Shown here: positions 29,892 to 38,296 of the stretch, piece after piece | Layout of the letters: every line of letters begins with the position of its first letter | Numbering within the stretch: the first letter of the stretch is position 1 | Assembly: GCF_016863275.1 (NCBI RefSeq) | Contig: NZ_BOOO01000009.1 | Span: 1 to 64,000, forward strand | DNA: 64,000 bases | Direction of reading: 5' to 3' | Source of the DNA: Planotetraspora mira | Lineage (GTDB): Bacteria > Actinomycetota > Actinomycetes > Streptosporangiales > Streptosporangiaceae | Position numbers and translations under genes: made by a program | Notes under the pieces: model-generated | What the model was told of the DNA's origin: nothing | What the model saw: only the letters and a program-made list of their open reading frames with translations | Database searches by the model: none

Positions 29892-31238
29892 ATGGGACGA
29901 ACATTGGTCGAACGCACGGAAGAGACTCCGCGCGGGTCGCGCCTGAGCGCGGGGACGCCGGACCTCACCATCGGAGTGGTGGGGTCGCACGACCTCGTCG
30001 AGCGGGTGATGCTCATGGGGCATGCGGCGGCTCCGGTACCTTGCCGGTTGGTCGCCGCCGCCTACCGGGACGAGCAGGAAGCGGCCGACAAGGTGACCCG
30101 GCTCGGTCCCGGCGTGGACGCCTGCCTGTTCGCCAGCCCGGTCCCGTTCGAGCTGGCCCGGCGGGCGGGGGTGCTGACGGTGCCCGCGACGCATGTGCAA
30201 CTCGGCGGTGCCGCTCTGGTCTCGGCGATCGCGCGCGCGATGCTGGACGACCGCATCGATCCCCGGCGGGTGAGCATCGATGTGCTGAGCCGATCGGAGA
30301 TCGACGAGGCGTACTCGGATCTGAACCTCCCCTCGGGGGATGTCCACAGCCGGGACGAGCCGGGGGCCACGGGAACCATCACGGCCTTCCACGAGCGGCT
30401 GCTGCGTCAGGGCGTCACGACGGGCGTGCTCACGTGCGTCCAGGGAGTCGCCGACCGGCTGGCCGCCGCGGGGATGCCGGCCATCCCGATCCGGCCGACG
30501 TCGGCCGCGATCCGCTCCGCCCTGCACACGGCGGGCCTGCTGGGCGCCCGGCACCGGCTGGAGGAGTCGCAGCTCACCGTCATCCTGGTGGAGGTGCCGA
30601 CACTGCGCGAGCCCGTACGGCGGGCCTCCCCGCGTTACTGGCGCGACGAGTTGCGACTGTCCCTGCACCGGTTGCTGGTCCAGGAGGCCAACCGGATCAA
30701 CGCGAGCGTGTGGCCCATCGACGACCACAGCTATCTGGTGGTGGCGACCAAGGGATCGATCGCCGCGGCCACCGACGGCTTCCGGGTCCTGCCGTTCGCG
30801 GCCAGGATCCGCGAGGAGCTGGGGCTGGCCGTCGAGGTGGGTGTGGGCATGGGCCGTACGACCCATGACGCCGAGACCCACGCACGGGGCGCGCTGACCC
30901 GGAGCCAGGGCGGCAAGCAGGCGCAGGGCTTCGCGGTGGACCGCGAGGGCAGGGCGCTCGTCCCGCCGCCCCGGATGCCGCCCCAGTCGGGCGGGCAGGC
31001 CAAGCCCAGAGGCGTCGAGGTGCTCGCCCGCCTGGCCGCCAAGCTCGAGGGTGGGGACACGGTCGTGGACGCGGAGGGTGCGGGGCGCATGCTCGGCGTC
31101 ACGCCCCGCACGGCTCGGAGGTTGTTGCGCACGCTGGTCGACGAGGGACTCGCGTGGCCGCTTCCGCCGAACCGCACTCCGCAGCCCGGCCGGCCGCGTC
31201 AGCTCTATCGGCTCATCGTGGAGAAGCTGAGCCGCTGA
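29892..31238 (+). CDS. Regulator-like protein with C-terminal winged helix, unrecognised
   Basis: A 448-residue protein starting at ATG 29892. The N-terminal part (about 25-190) is alpha/beta with a Rossmann-like first strand (DLTIGVVGSHDLVERVM). A middle part (about 225-330) has the alternating pattern of a GGDEF/nucleotide-cyclase-like or GTP-cyclohydrolase-III-like fold (LTVILVEV, NRINASVWPIDDHSYLVVA, VEVGVGMGRTTHDAE) but no GGDEF motif. The last 75 residues look like a winged helix (AGRMLGVTPRTARRLLRTLVDEG). I do not recognise the family; a ligand-sensing DNA-binding regulator is plausible. Its monocistronic position gives no pathway clue. Confidence 0.75.
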   Translation: MGRTLVERTEETPRGSRLSAGTPDLTIGVVGSHDLVERVMLMGHAAAPVPCRLVAAAYRDEQEAADKVTRLGPGVDACLFASPVPFELARRAGVLTVPATHVQLGGAALVSAIARAMLDDRIDPRRVSIDVLSRSEIDEAYSDLNLPSGDVHSRDEPGATGTITAFHERLLRQGVTTGVLTCVQGVADRLAAAGMPAIPIRPTSAAIRSALHTAGLLGARHRLEESQLTVILVEVPTLREPVRRASPRYWRDELRLSLHRLLVQEANRINASVWPIDDHSYLVVATKGSIAAATDGFRVLPFAARIREELGLAVEVGVGMGRTTHDAETHARGALTRSQGGKQAQGFAVDREGRALVPPPRMPPQSGGQAKPRGVEVLARLAAKLEGGDTVVDAEGAGRMLGVTPRTARRLLRTLVDEGLAWPLPPNRTPQPGRPRQLYRLIVEKLSR

Positions 31239-31303
31239 CCGTGCCCGCCTAGCGGCCGACCCAGGCCGGGATCGTCCGGCTCTGGGAGATATTGTCATGC
31301 GCC

Positions 31304-32248
31304 ATGGGGAAGAACGGTCGTGACATCCGGGTCTGGTTGGCGCTCGCCGCGGTCTATGTCGTGTGGGGATCGACGTATCTCGCCATCAAGTTCGCCACCG
31401 AGAGCATCCCTCCCCTTCTGAGCGGTGGGATCCGGTTCATCACGGCCTCGCTGATCCTGGGCACGGTGCTGCTCGTCCGCAAGGGGTTCGCGGCGTACCG
31501 GATCACCTGGCGGGAGTTCGGCGGCGCCGCGCTCGTCGGGCTGCTCCTGCTGACCGCCGGCAACGGCATGGTGGCCCTGGCCGAGCAGTACATCTCCAGC
31601 GGCCTGGCCGCTCTGCTCGTCGCGTCGGTGCCGTTGTGGCTGATCGTGCTGAGGACGGTCGTCCGCGACCGGCCGCACGTGCTGACGATGGCCGGCGTGC
31701 TCGTGGGCTTCGTCGGCGTGGCGGGGTTGTCACTGGGCGGCGGGACGTCGGCGGGCACCGTCGGAATCGTCGTGATCCTGCTGGCCTCGGTGTCCTGGTC
31801 GCTCGGCTCGTTCCTGTCGCCGCGGATCCCGATGCCGAAGGATCCGTTCATGGCCAGCACCATCGAGATGGTCGCCGGAGGCGCGGGTCTCCTGCTGCTG
31901 GGCACCTCGTTCGGCGAGCACCTCGACATCGCGGCCGTGACCGGGCGCTCGTGGCTGGCCGTCGCCTATTTGGTGGTCGCCGGATCGCTCGTCGCGTTCA
32001 CGTCGTACGTGTGGCTTCTGGGGAACGCGCCGATCTCTCTCGTGTCGACCTACGCGTACGTGAACCCGGTGGTGGCGGTGCTCCTCGGGATGGTCGTCGT
32101 CGGCGAGCAGGTGACGCACGGCATGCTGCTCGCCGGGGCCCTCATCGTGGTCGGCGTGGCCCTTGTGGTCTCCACCGAGCGACACTCGCCGGCGGTTGAG
32201 GCGGATGCCTCGTCACCTCGGGTCGGCTCCCCGGAACCCCGGACATGA
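31304..32248 (+). CDS. EamA/DMT-family transporter
   Basis: A 314-residue integral membrane protein with ten predicted helices in two EamA repeats (about 10-145 and 155-295). It shows the RhaT/YdcZ-type AAVYVVWGSTYLAIKFA start and YAYVNPVVAVLLGMVVVGEQVT near the end of the second repeat. Members export amino acids, metabolites or drugs; the substrate cannot be inferred. ATG 31304 is preferred over an upstream TTG. It is convergent with the aminotransferase gene. Confidence 0.9.
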   Translation: MGKNGRDIRVWLALAAVYVVWGSTYLAIKFATESIPPLLSGGIRFITASLILGTVLLVRKGFAAYRITWREFGGAALVGLLLLTAGNGMVALAEQYISSGLAALLVASVPLWLIVLRTVVRDRPHVLTMAGVLVGFVGVAGLSLGGGTSAGTVGIVVILLASVSWSLGSFLSPRIPMPKDPFMASTIEMVAGGAGLLLLGTSFGEHLDIAAVTGRSWLAVAYLVVAGSLVAFTSYVWLLGNAPISLVSTYAYVNPVVAVLLGMVVVGEQVTHGMLLAGALIVVGVALVVSTERHSPAVEADASSPRVGSPEPRT

Positions 32249-32263
32249 GCCTCCACAGGCCGG

Positions 32264-33322
32264 TCAGCCCCTGAACTCCTCGGCGACGGCGAGGAAGACG
32301 TCGTTGGCCTCCACGTCGCCGATCGAGACGCGCGCGCCCTCCCCCGGGAAGGGACGGACGGCCACGCCGCTTGCGGCGCAGAGGTCGGAGAACTCCATGG
32401 TGCGGTCACCGAGACGCATCCACACGAAGTTGGCCTCGGTAGGCGGCACCGTCCAGCCCTGTGCGATCAGGGACTCCCGCACGCGGGTCCGCTCCTTGAC
32501 GACGGACTCGACGCGCTCGAGCAACTCGCCCTCGGCGTCGAGGGACGCCAGGGCCGCCGCCTGAGCGAGGTGGTTGACCGCGAACGGCAGTAACGTCTTC
32601 CTGACGGCCGCCGCCACCGGCGCATGGCCGATGAGGTAGCCGACCCGCAGCCCCGCCAGGCCGTACGCCTTGGAGAACGTCCGCAGGACCGCCACGTTGG
32701 AGCGGTCACGGTAGAGGGTCAGCCCGTCGGGCACGTCGGCGTCCCTGACGTACTCCCGGTAGGCCTCGTCGAGGACCACCAGCACGTTCTCAGGCACCCG
32801 GTCGAGGAAGCGCCGCAACTCGGCCGTGCGGTTGACCGTGCCGGTCGGGTTGTTCGGGTTGCAGACGAAGATCAGGCGCGTCTCCGGCGTCACCGCATCC
32901 GCCATGGCGTCGAGGTCATGGGTCTCGTCCACGAGCGGAACCTCGACCGACACCACTCCGGCGAGGCTGGCGAGCGTCGGGTAGGCCTCGAAGGACCGCC
33001 AGGCGTACATCACCTCGGCCCCCGGCTCCCCGACGGTCTCCAGCAACTGCTGGGCCACCGCCACCGATCCCCCGCCCAGGGCGACATGGTCGTACGGCAC
33101 GCCGTACCGCGCCGCGATCGCCTCGGTCAGCTTCACCGAAGCCGGATCGGGATAGCGATTGACCTCGCCGGCCGCCTTCGCGATCGCCTCGACGACGGAG
33201 GGCAGCGGCTCGTACGGGCTCTCGTTGGAGGAGAGTTTGAACGACCGGCCTTCTGCGGAAACCACGGTCTTGCCCGGCTTGTAGGCCGGCATCGTGTCGA
33301 GGATCGCACGGAATCGAGGCAT
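32264..33322 (-). CDS. hisC: Histidinol-phosphate/aromatic aminotransferase, PLP-dependent
   Basis: A 352-residue class I/II aminotransferase of the HisC family. It shows [13 protein letters not shown] at the N-terminus, [17 protein letters not shown], and the PLP lysine in [15 protein letters not shown]. Actinomycetes usually carry several HisC-like enzymes; without his genes nearby this one may be an aromatic or phosphoserine-type aminotransferase, so the symbol is provisional. AAGG precedes ATG 33322. Confidence 0.85.
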   Translation of the reverse strand: MPRFRAILDTMPAYKPGKTVVSAEGRSFKLSSNESPYEPLPSVVEAIAKAAGEVNRYPDPASVKLTEAIAARYGVPYDHVALGGGSVAVAQQLLETVGEPGAEVMYAWRSFEAYPTLASLAGVVSVEVPLVDETHDLDAMADAVTPETRLIFVCNPNNPTGTVNRTAELRRFLDRVPENVLVVLDEAYREYVRDADVPDGLTLYRDRSNVAVLRTFSKAYGLAGLRVGYLIGHAPVAAAVRKTLLPFAVNHLAQAAALASLDAEGELLERVESVVKERTRVRESLIAQGWTVPPTEANFVWMRLGDRTMEFSDLCAASGVAVRPFPGEGARVSIGDVEANDVFLAVAEEFRG

Positions 33323-33427
33323 GTTCTTACCTTAGGAGATGGGTGGGAGAGCATCGCAACCCGCCGGGATTCGGCGGCTTGGAGCGGGCTTGGGCCGAGT
33401 TCCGACCTCCGGCCCGATTCGTCATGA

Positions 33428-34597
33428 TCACGACCCTGCCGGCTCCGCTGCGGGACGAGGAGTCGCGTCGCGGCCGGATCCACCCGCGCGGGCCAGGTGG
33501 CCGTCCGCGCTGATCGAACGGTCGAGTGCCGCCTTCAGAGGGCGCTGCAGGGGCTTCTCCACCAACCGGTGCACCGCGAAAGCGACTCCGAGAGCGATCA
33601 TCACGATCACCGGCAGGGCCAGCCGGTGGCCCAGCGGCTCGTGCAGCCAGCCGATGAGCAGGAAACCGACATGGTGGTGGAACAGGTACAGCGGGTAGGT
33701 CAGCGCTCCCAGCGTGGTCAGCCACCGCCAGTCGACCCGGTCGAACACGCCGACGGCCACCAAGATCATGAGCACGAAGATGAGGGTGATGACGCCGGCC
33801 AGGAGGGCGGACCCCAGCCCGCTCCCGAAGCGGTCCACGGCGGCCGAACCGGTCCTCAGCTCCTGGATGACGCCCAGCGCCCAGGCCAGGCCCACGAACA
33901 GCCAGAGCAGGAGCGACCCGCCGAAGCGGTGGATCAGGAACAGCGCCATGCCGCCGATGAAGTACGGCGCGCTGTAGGGGACGAGCACCGCCTTGATCAG
34001 ACTCGAGTTCACCTGCTGGGCGAAGACCATGAGGATCACCCAGATGCCGAGGAACGCCAGGCACCGGCGATAGGTGATGCCGATCGCGGCGAAACACATC
34101 ATCAGGACGTAGAAGACCAGTTCCGGCCACAGCGTCCAGTACACGATCTCCAGGTCACGTATCCGCAGCCCGTTCTGCATCATGGTGAGGTTGGCCAGCA
34201 ACTCGGTGAAGGTGGGCCGATGATCGGTGATCAGACCGCCGAGTGCCAGCCCGCCGAGGAGGATCACACTCGCCCAGTACGCCGGGTAGAGTCGCGCGAT
34301 CCGCGAGGAGGCGAACGCGCCGGGGCTGCGTCCCCACGCGCTCATCAGGATCACGAAACCGCTGATGACGAAGAACAACCGCACGCCGTACACGCCGAAC
34401 ATGGTGACCGTGCTCAGAGTAGGGAACGCATGCGTGGTGCCCCAGGCTCTCGTCTCCGTGTAATGAAAGAGCACCACCATGAGTGCGGCGCAGAATCGGA
34501 GCAGGTCGAGAACTCGCAACCGTCGCGAGTTAGCCACTTTGACCGACAAATCGGAAGTACGTGGCAAATCAGAAATAGGGGGCGCCGTGTCCAGCAT
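33428..34597 (-). CDS. Acyltransferase-3 family membrane protein (OafA/YrhL-like)
   Basis: A 389-residue protein with about ten membrane helices. The N-terminal signature RVLDLLRFCAALMVVLFHY carries the conserved Arg and catalytic His of acyltransferase-3 proteins, and HRLVEKPLQRPLK near the C-terminus is the typical closing motif. These enzymes O-acylate surface sugars or lipids, fitting the polysaccharide region that follows. The first 25 residues before the membrane core are not conserved and an inverted repeat abuts the start codon, so the true start may be internal. Confidence 0.9.
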   Translation of the reverse strand: MLDTAPPISDLPRTSDLSVKVANSRRLRVLDLLRFCAALMVVLFHYTETRAWGTTHAFPTLSTVTMFGVYGVRLFFVISGFVILMSAWGRSPGAFASSRIARLYPAYWASVILLGGLALGGLITDHRPTFTELLANLTMMQNGLRIRDLEIVYWTLWPELVFYVLMMCFAAIGITYRRCLAFLGIWVILMVFAQQVNSSLIKAVLVPYSAPYFIGGMALFLIHRFGGSLLLWLFVGLAWALGVIQELRTGSAAVDRFGSGLGSALLAGVITLIFVLMILVAVGVFDRVDWRWLTTLGALTYPLYLFHHHVGFLLIGWLHEPLGHRLALPVIVMIALGVAFAVHRLVEKPLQRPLKAALDRSISADGHLARAGGSGRDATPRPAAEPAGS

Positions 34598-34617
34598 GTG
34601 CCGGAATATATCGGCAC
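34598..34617 (-). promoter_or_regulatory. Inverted repeat abutting acyltransferase start
   Basis: GTGCCG (34598-34603) and CGGCAC (34612-34617) flank an AT-rich 8-nt centre (GAATATAT). It lies immediately upstream of the annotated start codon, where a ribosome-binding site would be expected. It could be an operator overlapping a TATATT-type -10 region. Confidence 0.35.
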
Positions 34618-34653
34618 TGCCATCTTAGTAGGAAAGCGCCCAGAGGGGACGCG

Positions 34654-35310
34654 CTAGACGCGGAGCATGGGGGGGTGAAGCAGCACAGCGGGGCCGCGGC
34701 GGTGGAGCATGGCCGGCCGGCCGCCGTCCCTGGTCGTGGTGTGCCCGGTGGGCATGAGGAAGCCCTCGGTCTTGGTCACCTTGCGGTGGAAGTTGCGCGG
34801 GTCGAGTGGGCGCCCCCACACGATCTCGTAGACGCGGCGCAACTCGGCGACGGTGAACTCGGGTGGACAGAAGGCGGCGCCGAGCGAGGTGTACTCCAGC
34901 TTGGCCCTGGCCCGTTCGACCCCGTCGAGCATGATCCGGCGGTGGTCGAACGCCATGTCCGTCAGTGAGGCGACCGGCTGCCAACTCATGTGCGCCTCGG
35001 TCGAGGCCGGCAGGTCGGGAGCGAGCCCGAGGTAGGCCACGCTGACCACCCGCTGACGCGGGTCACGGTCGGGATACCCGTACGTCTGAAGTTGTTCCAG
35101 ATGGACGGGGACACCAGGCAGTCCCGCGCGTTCGGCCAGGACGCGGCCGGCCGCGGCGGGCAAATCCTCCTCCAACTGGATGAACCCGCCCGACAGTGCC
35201 CAGCGGCCTTCGTACGGCGGCTTGTTCCGCCGCCATACGAGCGCGCTCAACTCCTGGCTCCTGACAGTGAGGACGACCAGATCCACGCTGACCGGTATTC
35301 GCGGGATCAC
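34654..35310 (-). CDS. NrtR-like Nudix-domain transcriptional regulator
   Basis: About 218 residues. The N-terminal half is a Nudix-like domain (VDLVVLTV, WALSGGFIQLEEDLPAAAGRVLAERAGL), in which the Nudix box is degenerate: the REUXEE core reads VLAERAGL. The C-terminal winged helix (FTVAELRRVYEIVWGRPLDPRNFHRKVTK) is the DNA-binding part typical of NrtR, the ADP-ribose-responsive repressor of NAD metabolism. It lies just downstream of the DUF4434 gene in the same direction. The start is uncertain (GTG 35310 or GTG 35319), with no clear ribosome-binding site. No NAD-synthesis genes are adjacent. Confidence 0.8.
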   Translation of the reverse strand: MIPRIPVSVDLVVLTVRSQELSALVWRRNKPPYEGRWALSGGFIQLEEDLPAAAGRVLAERAGLPGVPVHLEQLQTYGYPDRDPRQRVVSVAYLGLAPDLPASTEAHMSWQPVASLTDMAFDHRRIMLDGVERARAKLEYTSLGAAFCPPEFTVAELRRVYEIVWGRPLDPRNFHRKVTKTEGFLMPTGHTTTRDGGRPAMLHRRGPAVLLHPPMLRV

Positions 35311-35320
35311 GGAAGGCACG

Positions 35321-37147
35321 CTACACGCCGTTGTCGTAATAAACCGGTTCCGCCGCCTTGCGGCCGTCCGCCGAGGTGATCTCGACCTGCACCCAGGTGT
35401 TCTTCGGGACGGCGGCCCAGTCGAACGGGACCCACACCTTCTCCGCGCCCTGGGGGAGTCCGGCGATCGGCGTGGTGTCATGCCAGCCGACCTTCGCCGA
35501 GTCGATCTTTCGCGGCTCCTTGAGCGTGCTCCAGGACACGCTGACCACGGCGTCACCGAGGTGGTAACCGGTGATCTGCAGCCCGTCCTGGATCTGCCGC
35601 GACTGTCTGCTCGCAGCGATGGGAATCGGCCGGTCCCAGTCCTCGGCGATCTGCTTCGACAGCGGCGGCGATCCACAGGTGTAGAACCCGTTCCACATGT
35701 AAGAGATGATCTTCGAGACGTACGGCCCGGCCAGCGTCACCTGGGTGTCGAGTCGCGGCTTGTTGATGTTGCCGCGGTAATCCTGGTCACCGCAGCGCCC
35801 GACCGCGGTCGGCTGGAACGCCTCCAGGTTGGCCCAGAGTTGGACGTTCACGCCCTCCTTGGCCAGTTCCTCGCGCGCGACGGACATCGCCGCGAAGTAC
35901 CCCCGGGTCGCCGCGTGGTAGGCCTTGGCGTACGTCGTGTCGCCCACGATGGGCTTCAGCCGCGAGTCCACCGGCTGGTCCGTCCAGTTCGGCCAGAACA
36001 GGCCCAGCTTGCCGGTGCCTCTGCCGTCCTGGGGCGCGATGATGTCCACACCGGTCTTGGCGAGGACCTTGAAGCCCTCAGCCACCTGACCCGGCGTCGG
36101 AGAGTAGCTGTACTTCTTGCGGGCGTCCATGTACGGGCTGACCATGATCGGCACGCCCGGCATCTCCTCGCGGACGACGCGGTTCTGCGCGCTGTACACC
36201 TGGAGCGTCCCCACCCGATCCGGTTCGGGCCAGTTCCTCAGTGCCAGCTCATAGGTCTGATAGACGCCACCCAGGGACGCACGCCCCTTGAAACGCATGG
36301 CGTAATCGCGCGTGACCCGCCGGGTCAGGTCAGTGAGGGGACCGATGTGCCGTACGTCGGCCTGGAATGTATCCGCATCGCGCGGCGAGGGGGGAAGTGA
36401 GGGGAAGACCTTGATGCCGAACCGGTCACCCAGGTCCAGCAGTTTGCTGAGGCTGTCCGTCGCGCCCCCGGAGACCAGGATCAGGTCATAGCCGGTTCCC
36501 TTGGAGAAGTCACAGGTGGCGTTGTCCGCCCCGTCCGGCAGGACGATCAGCCGATAGAACACCGAGGTTCCGACAGTGATCTTGTGCTCCATCGACGGGC
36601 AACTGAAGACGCCGGGGCCGAACCGCTCATCGGTGTCGTAGGCATAGGTGCGGAGGATCTTGTTGCCGGGGTTGGCGGCCTTGAGGTCCTTCTCCGCCGC
36701 CCGCACACAGGTGAGCCCGTTCTCCTTGCACGCGCCGTAACGAGCGTCGGGCTTGGCCTTCTTCTTCGGACCCTCCGTCAGGACCCTGCCCTGGGAGTCG
36801 ACCTCGCGCGGCGAGAGCTTGAATCCGAACCGTATGACCGTGTCGCCACCGATTTGGTGGACTCCCTCGAACTGGCGCTGCCAGGTGCAGGGGTCCTTCT
36901 CCGGCATCACCCAGAAGCCGGTCACCGGATACGCCACAGGCGACGGCGCAGCGGAGGTGCCACACGGATCGGCACTCGGACTTGGGCTGGGGCTTGGACT
37001 GCGACTCGTTGGGCCCTTGGAGGCGGTCGATCCAGTCGTCCGTACTTCGGCGACGCGGGAATCCCAGGCGTCATGCCGGAAGACGGTCACGGCGACGGCG
37101 ACGCCGAGAAGAACCACCACGCCCAGAACTACAGAAAGGCCGCGCAC
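35321..37147 (-). CDS. DUF4434-like secreted or membrane-anchored glycosidase-fold protein
   Basis: A 608-residue protein with an N-terminal signal anchor (about 3-22), then a Ser/Pro repeat linker (SPSPSPSPS) and a large extracytoplasmic domain. The middle (about 75-420) resembles the DUF4434 TIM-barrel: VTGFWVMPEKDPCTW, IKVFPSLP, YQTYELALRNWP, VDIIAPQDGRG, VQLWANLEAF. The end (about 490-608) looks like a beta-sandwich. Cysteines in this outer part may form disulfides. It probably acts on a surface glycan; the catalytic residues are not assigned. The neighbouring glycosyltransferases support the polysaccharide link. Confidence 0.75.
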   Translation of the reverse strand: MRGLSVVLGVVVLLGVAVAVTVFRHDAWDSRVAEVRTTGSTASKGPTSRSPSPSPSPSADPCGTSAAPSPVAYPVTGFWVMPEKDPCTWQRQFEGVHQIGGDTVIRFGFKLSPREVDSQGRVLTEGPKKKAKPDARYGACKENGLTCVRAAEKDLKAANPGNKILRTYAYDTDERFGPGVFSCPSMEHKITVGTSVFYRLIVLPDGADNATCDFSKGTGYDLILVSGGATDSLSKLLDLGDRFGIKVFPSLPPSPRDADTFQADVRHIGPLTDLTRRVTRDYAMRFKGRASLGGVYQTYELALRNWPEPDRVGTLQVYSAQNRVVREEMPGVPIMVSPYMDARKKYSYSPTPGQVAEGFKVLAKTGVDIIAPQDGRGTGKLGLFWPNWTDQPVDSRLKPIVGDTTYAKAYHAATRGYFAAMSVAREELAKEGVNVQLWANLEAFQPTAVGRCGDQDYRGNINKPRLDTQVTLAGPYVSKIISYMWNGFYTCGSPPLSKQIAEDWDRPIPIAASRQSRQIQDGLQITGYHLGDAVVSVSWSTLKEPRKIDSAKVGWHDTTPIAGLPQGAEKVWVPFDWAAVPKNTWVQVEITSADGRKAAEPVYYDNGV

Positions 37148-37194
37148 GCTCGAACACTACCGCCCGTCGAGTAAGACAAATCGCATCCGGCGCC

Positions 37195-38283
37195 TTAACT
37201 CTTGACGCCCGCCCACTCCTCCAGGTGACTGACGAACCGTGGCGCGGAGTTCGGCCAATGGTGGTTCGCCCGTGCGGCGGCGTAGCCGCGCGCGCTCGTC
37301 CCGGCACGCTCCACCGCGTCGTCCCGCAGTCGGAGCACGGCCCGCGCGATGGCCTCGGCGTCCCGCCAGGGGACCACCGTCCCGGACCGGTAACGTTCCA
37401 CGAGCTCGACGGCCCGTGGTGACGGCGTCGTGATGACCGGAACGCCGTGTGCCATGTATTCGACGATCTTCGTGGGCATGGAGTGGCGGTAGTTCGGCTC
37501 GTCGTGCAGGAGCGATAGCCCGGCGAGCGCACCGTCGAGCCGCTTCAGAGCCTCGTCGTTCGGCATGAAGTCACGCCATTCGAGGATGCCCTGCTCGACC
37601 GCCTCCTTCAGGATCGGCCGGGTCCTCGGATCGGCGTACCCGATCAGCTCGACCGCCACCTTGTTCCGCTGGAGGATCCTGGCCGCCTCGACGGCCTCGT
37701 GGACTCCCCGGGCCTCCGATAACCAGCCGAGATAGACGACTCGGTCGTCCCCGGAGGGGCTGACGTGGTCGGGCACCCAGGTGTCGTTGGGGACCACCGG
37801 GTGAGGCCGGCGGAACCGTCCCGTGTACGCGCTCTCGGCGAGCAGCAGGTGCAGGTGGCGCTCCGCCGTCCCTTCCATCAACCGGGCGAGGAAGCGCACC
37901 GGCGGACGGAGGAAGGCGGGGAGCCACGGCTTCAGCGACAGTGTCGCCGGAGTGTCCTCGTGCACGTCCCAGACGACGGGCGGGCGCTTGCGCACCCCCG
38001 CCACCGCGAGCAGCAACTCTGGGTCGTGGATGAGCGCCAGGTCGACGCGGCCGCGCATGCTCTTGAAGAGCCGGCGCGCGGCCCGTACGGCCGTGACGCG
38101 GCGCCGTTCCGCGGCCCGGGGCAGGTCGACACCTGTCACCCAGGAACGTGGAACGGCGCCGCGCGCGGTGTACGGCGCGGCATACGTGACCTCATGACCG
38201 GCATCGACCAGCGCGCGGATCTGCCGGTGCAGGATCCGGGCGTCTTCGGGGTGATGGACCACCGTCATGACGAGCACGTGCAC
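37195..38283 (-). CDS. Glycosyltransferase, GT4-like (GT-B fold)
   Basis: A 362-residue glycosyltransferase starting at GTG 38283, preceded by a GGGGGG site; the frame continues upstream into the dehydrogenase gene, but that part is a shadow. The N-terminal acceptor domain begins VHVLVMTVVHHPEDARI, with a VVWDVHED strand end. The C-terminal donor domain shows VVYLGWLSEARGVHEAVEAA and HSMPTKIVEYMAHGVPVITT, the nucleotide-sugar EX7E-region equivalent. It is 13 bp downstream of the sugar dehydrogenase gene, so the two form an operon. Confidence 0.88.
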   Translation of the reverse strand: MHVLVMTVVHHPEDARILHRQIRALVDAGHEVTYAAPYTARGAVPRSWVTGVDLPRAAERRRVTAVRAARRLFKSMRGRVDLALIHDPELLLAVAGVRKRPPVVWDVHEDTPATLSLKPWLPAFLRPPVRFLARLMEGTAERHLHLLLAESAYTGRFRRPHPVVPNDTWVPDHVSPSGDDRVVYLGWLSEARGVHEAVEAARILQRNKVAVELIGYADPRTRPILKEAVEQGILEWRDFMPNDEALKRLDGALAGLSLLHDEPNYRHSMPTKIVEYMAHGVPVITTPSPRAVELVERYRSGTVVPWRDAEAIARAVLRLRDDAVERAGTSARGYAAARANHHWPNSAPRFVSHLEEWAGVKS

Positions 38284-38296
38284 GAAACGGACCCCC

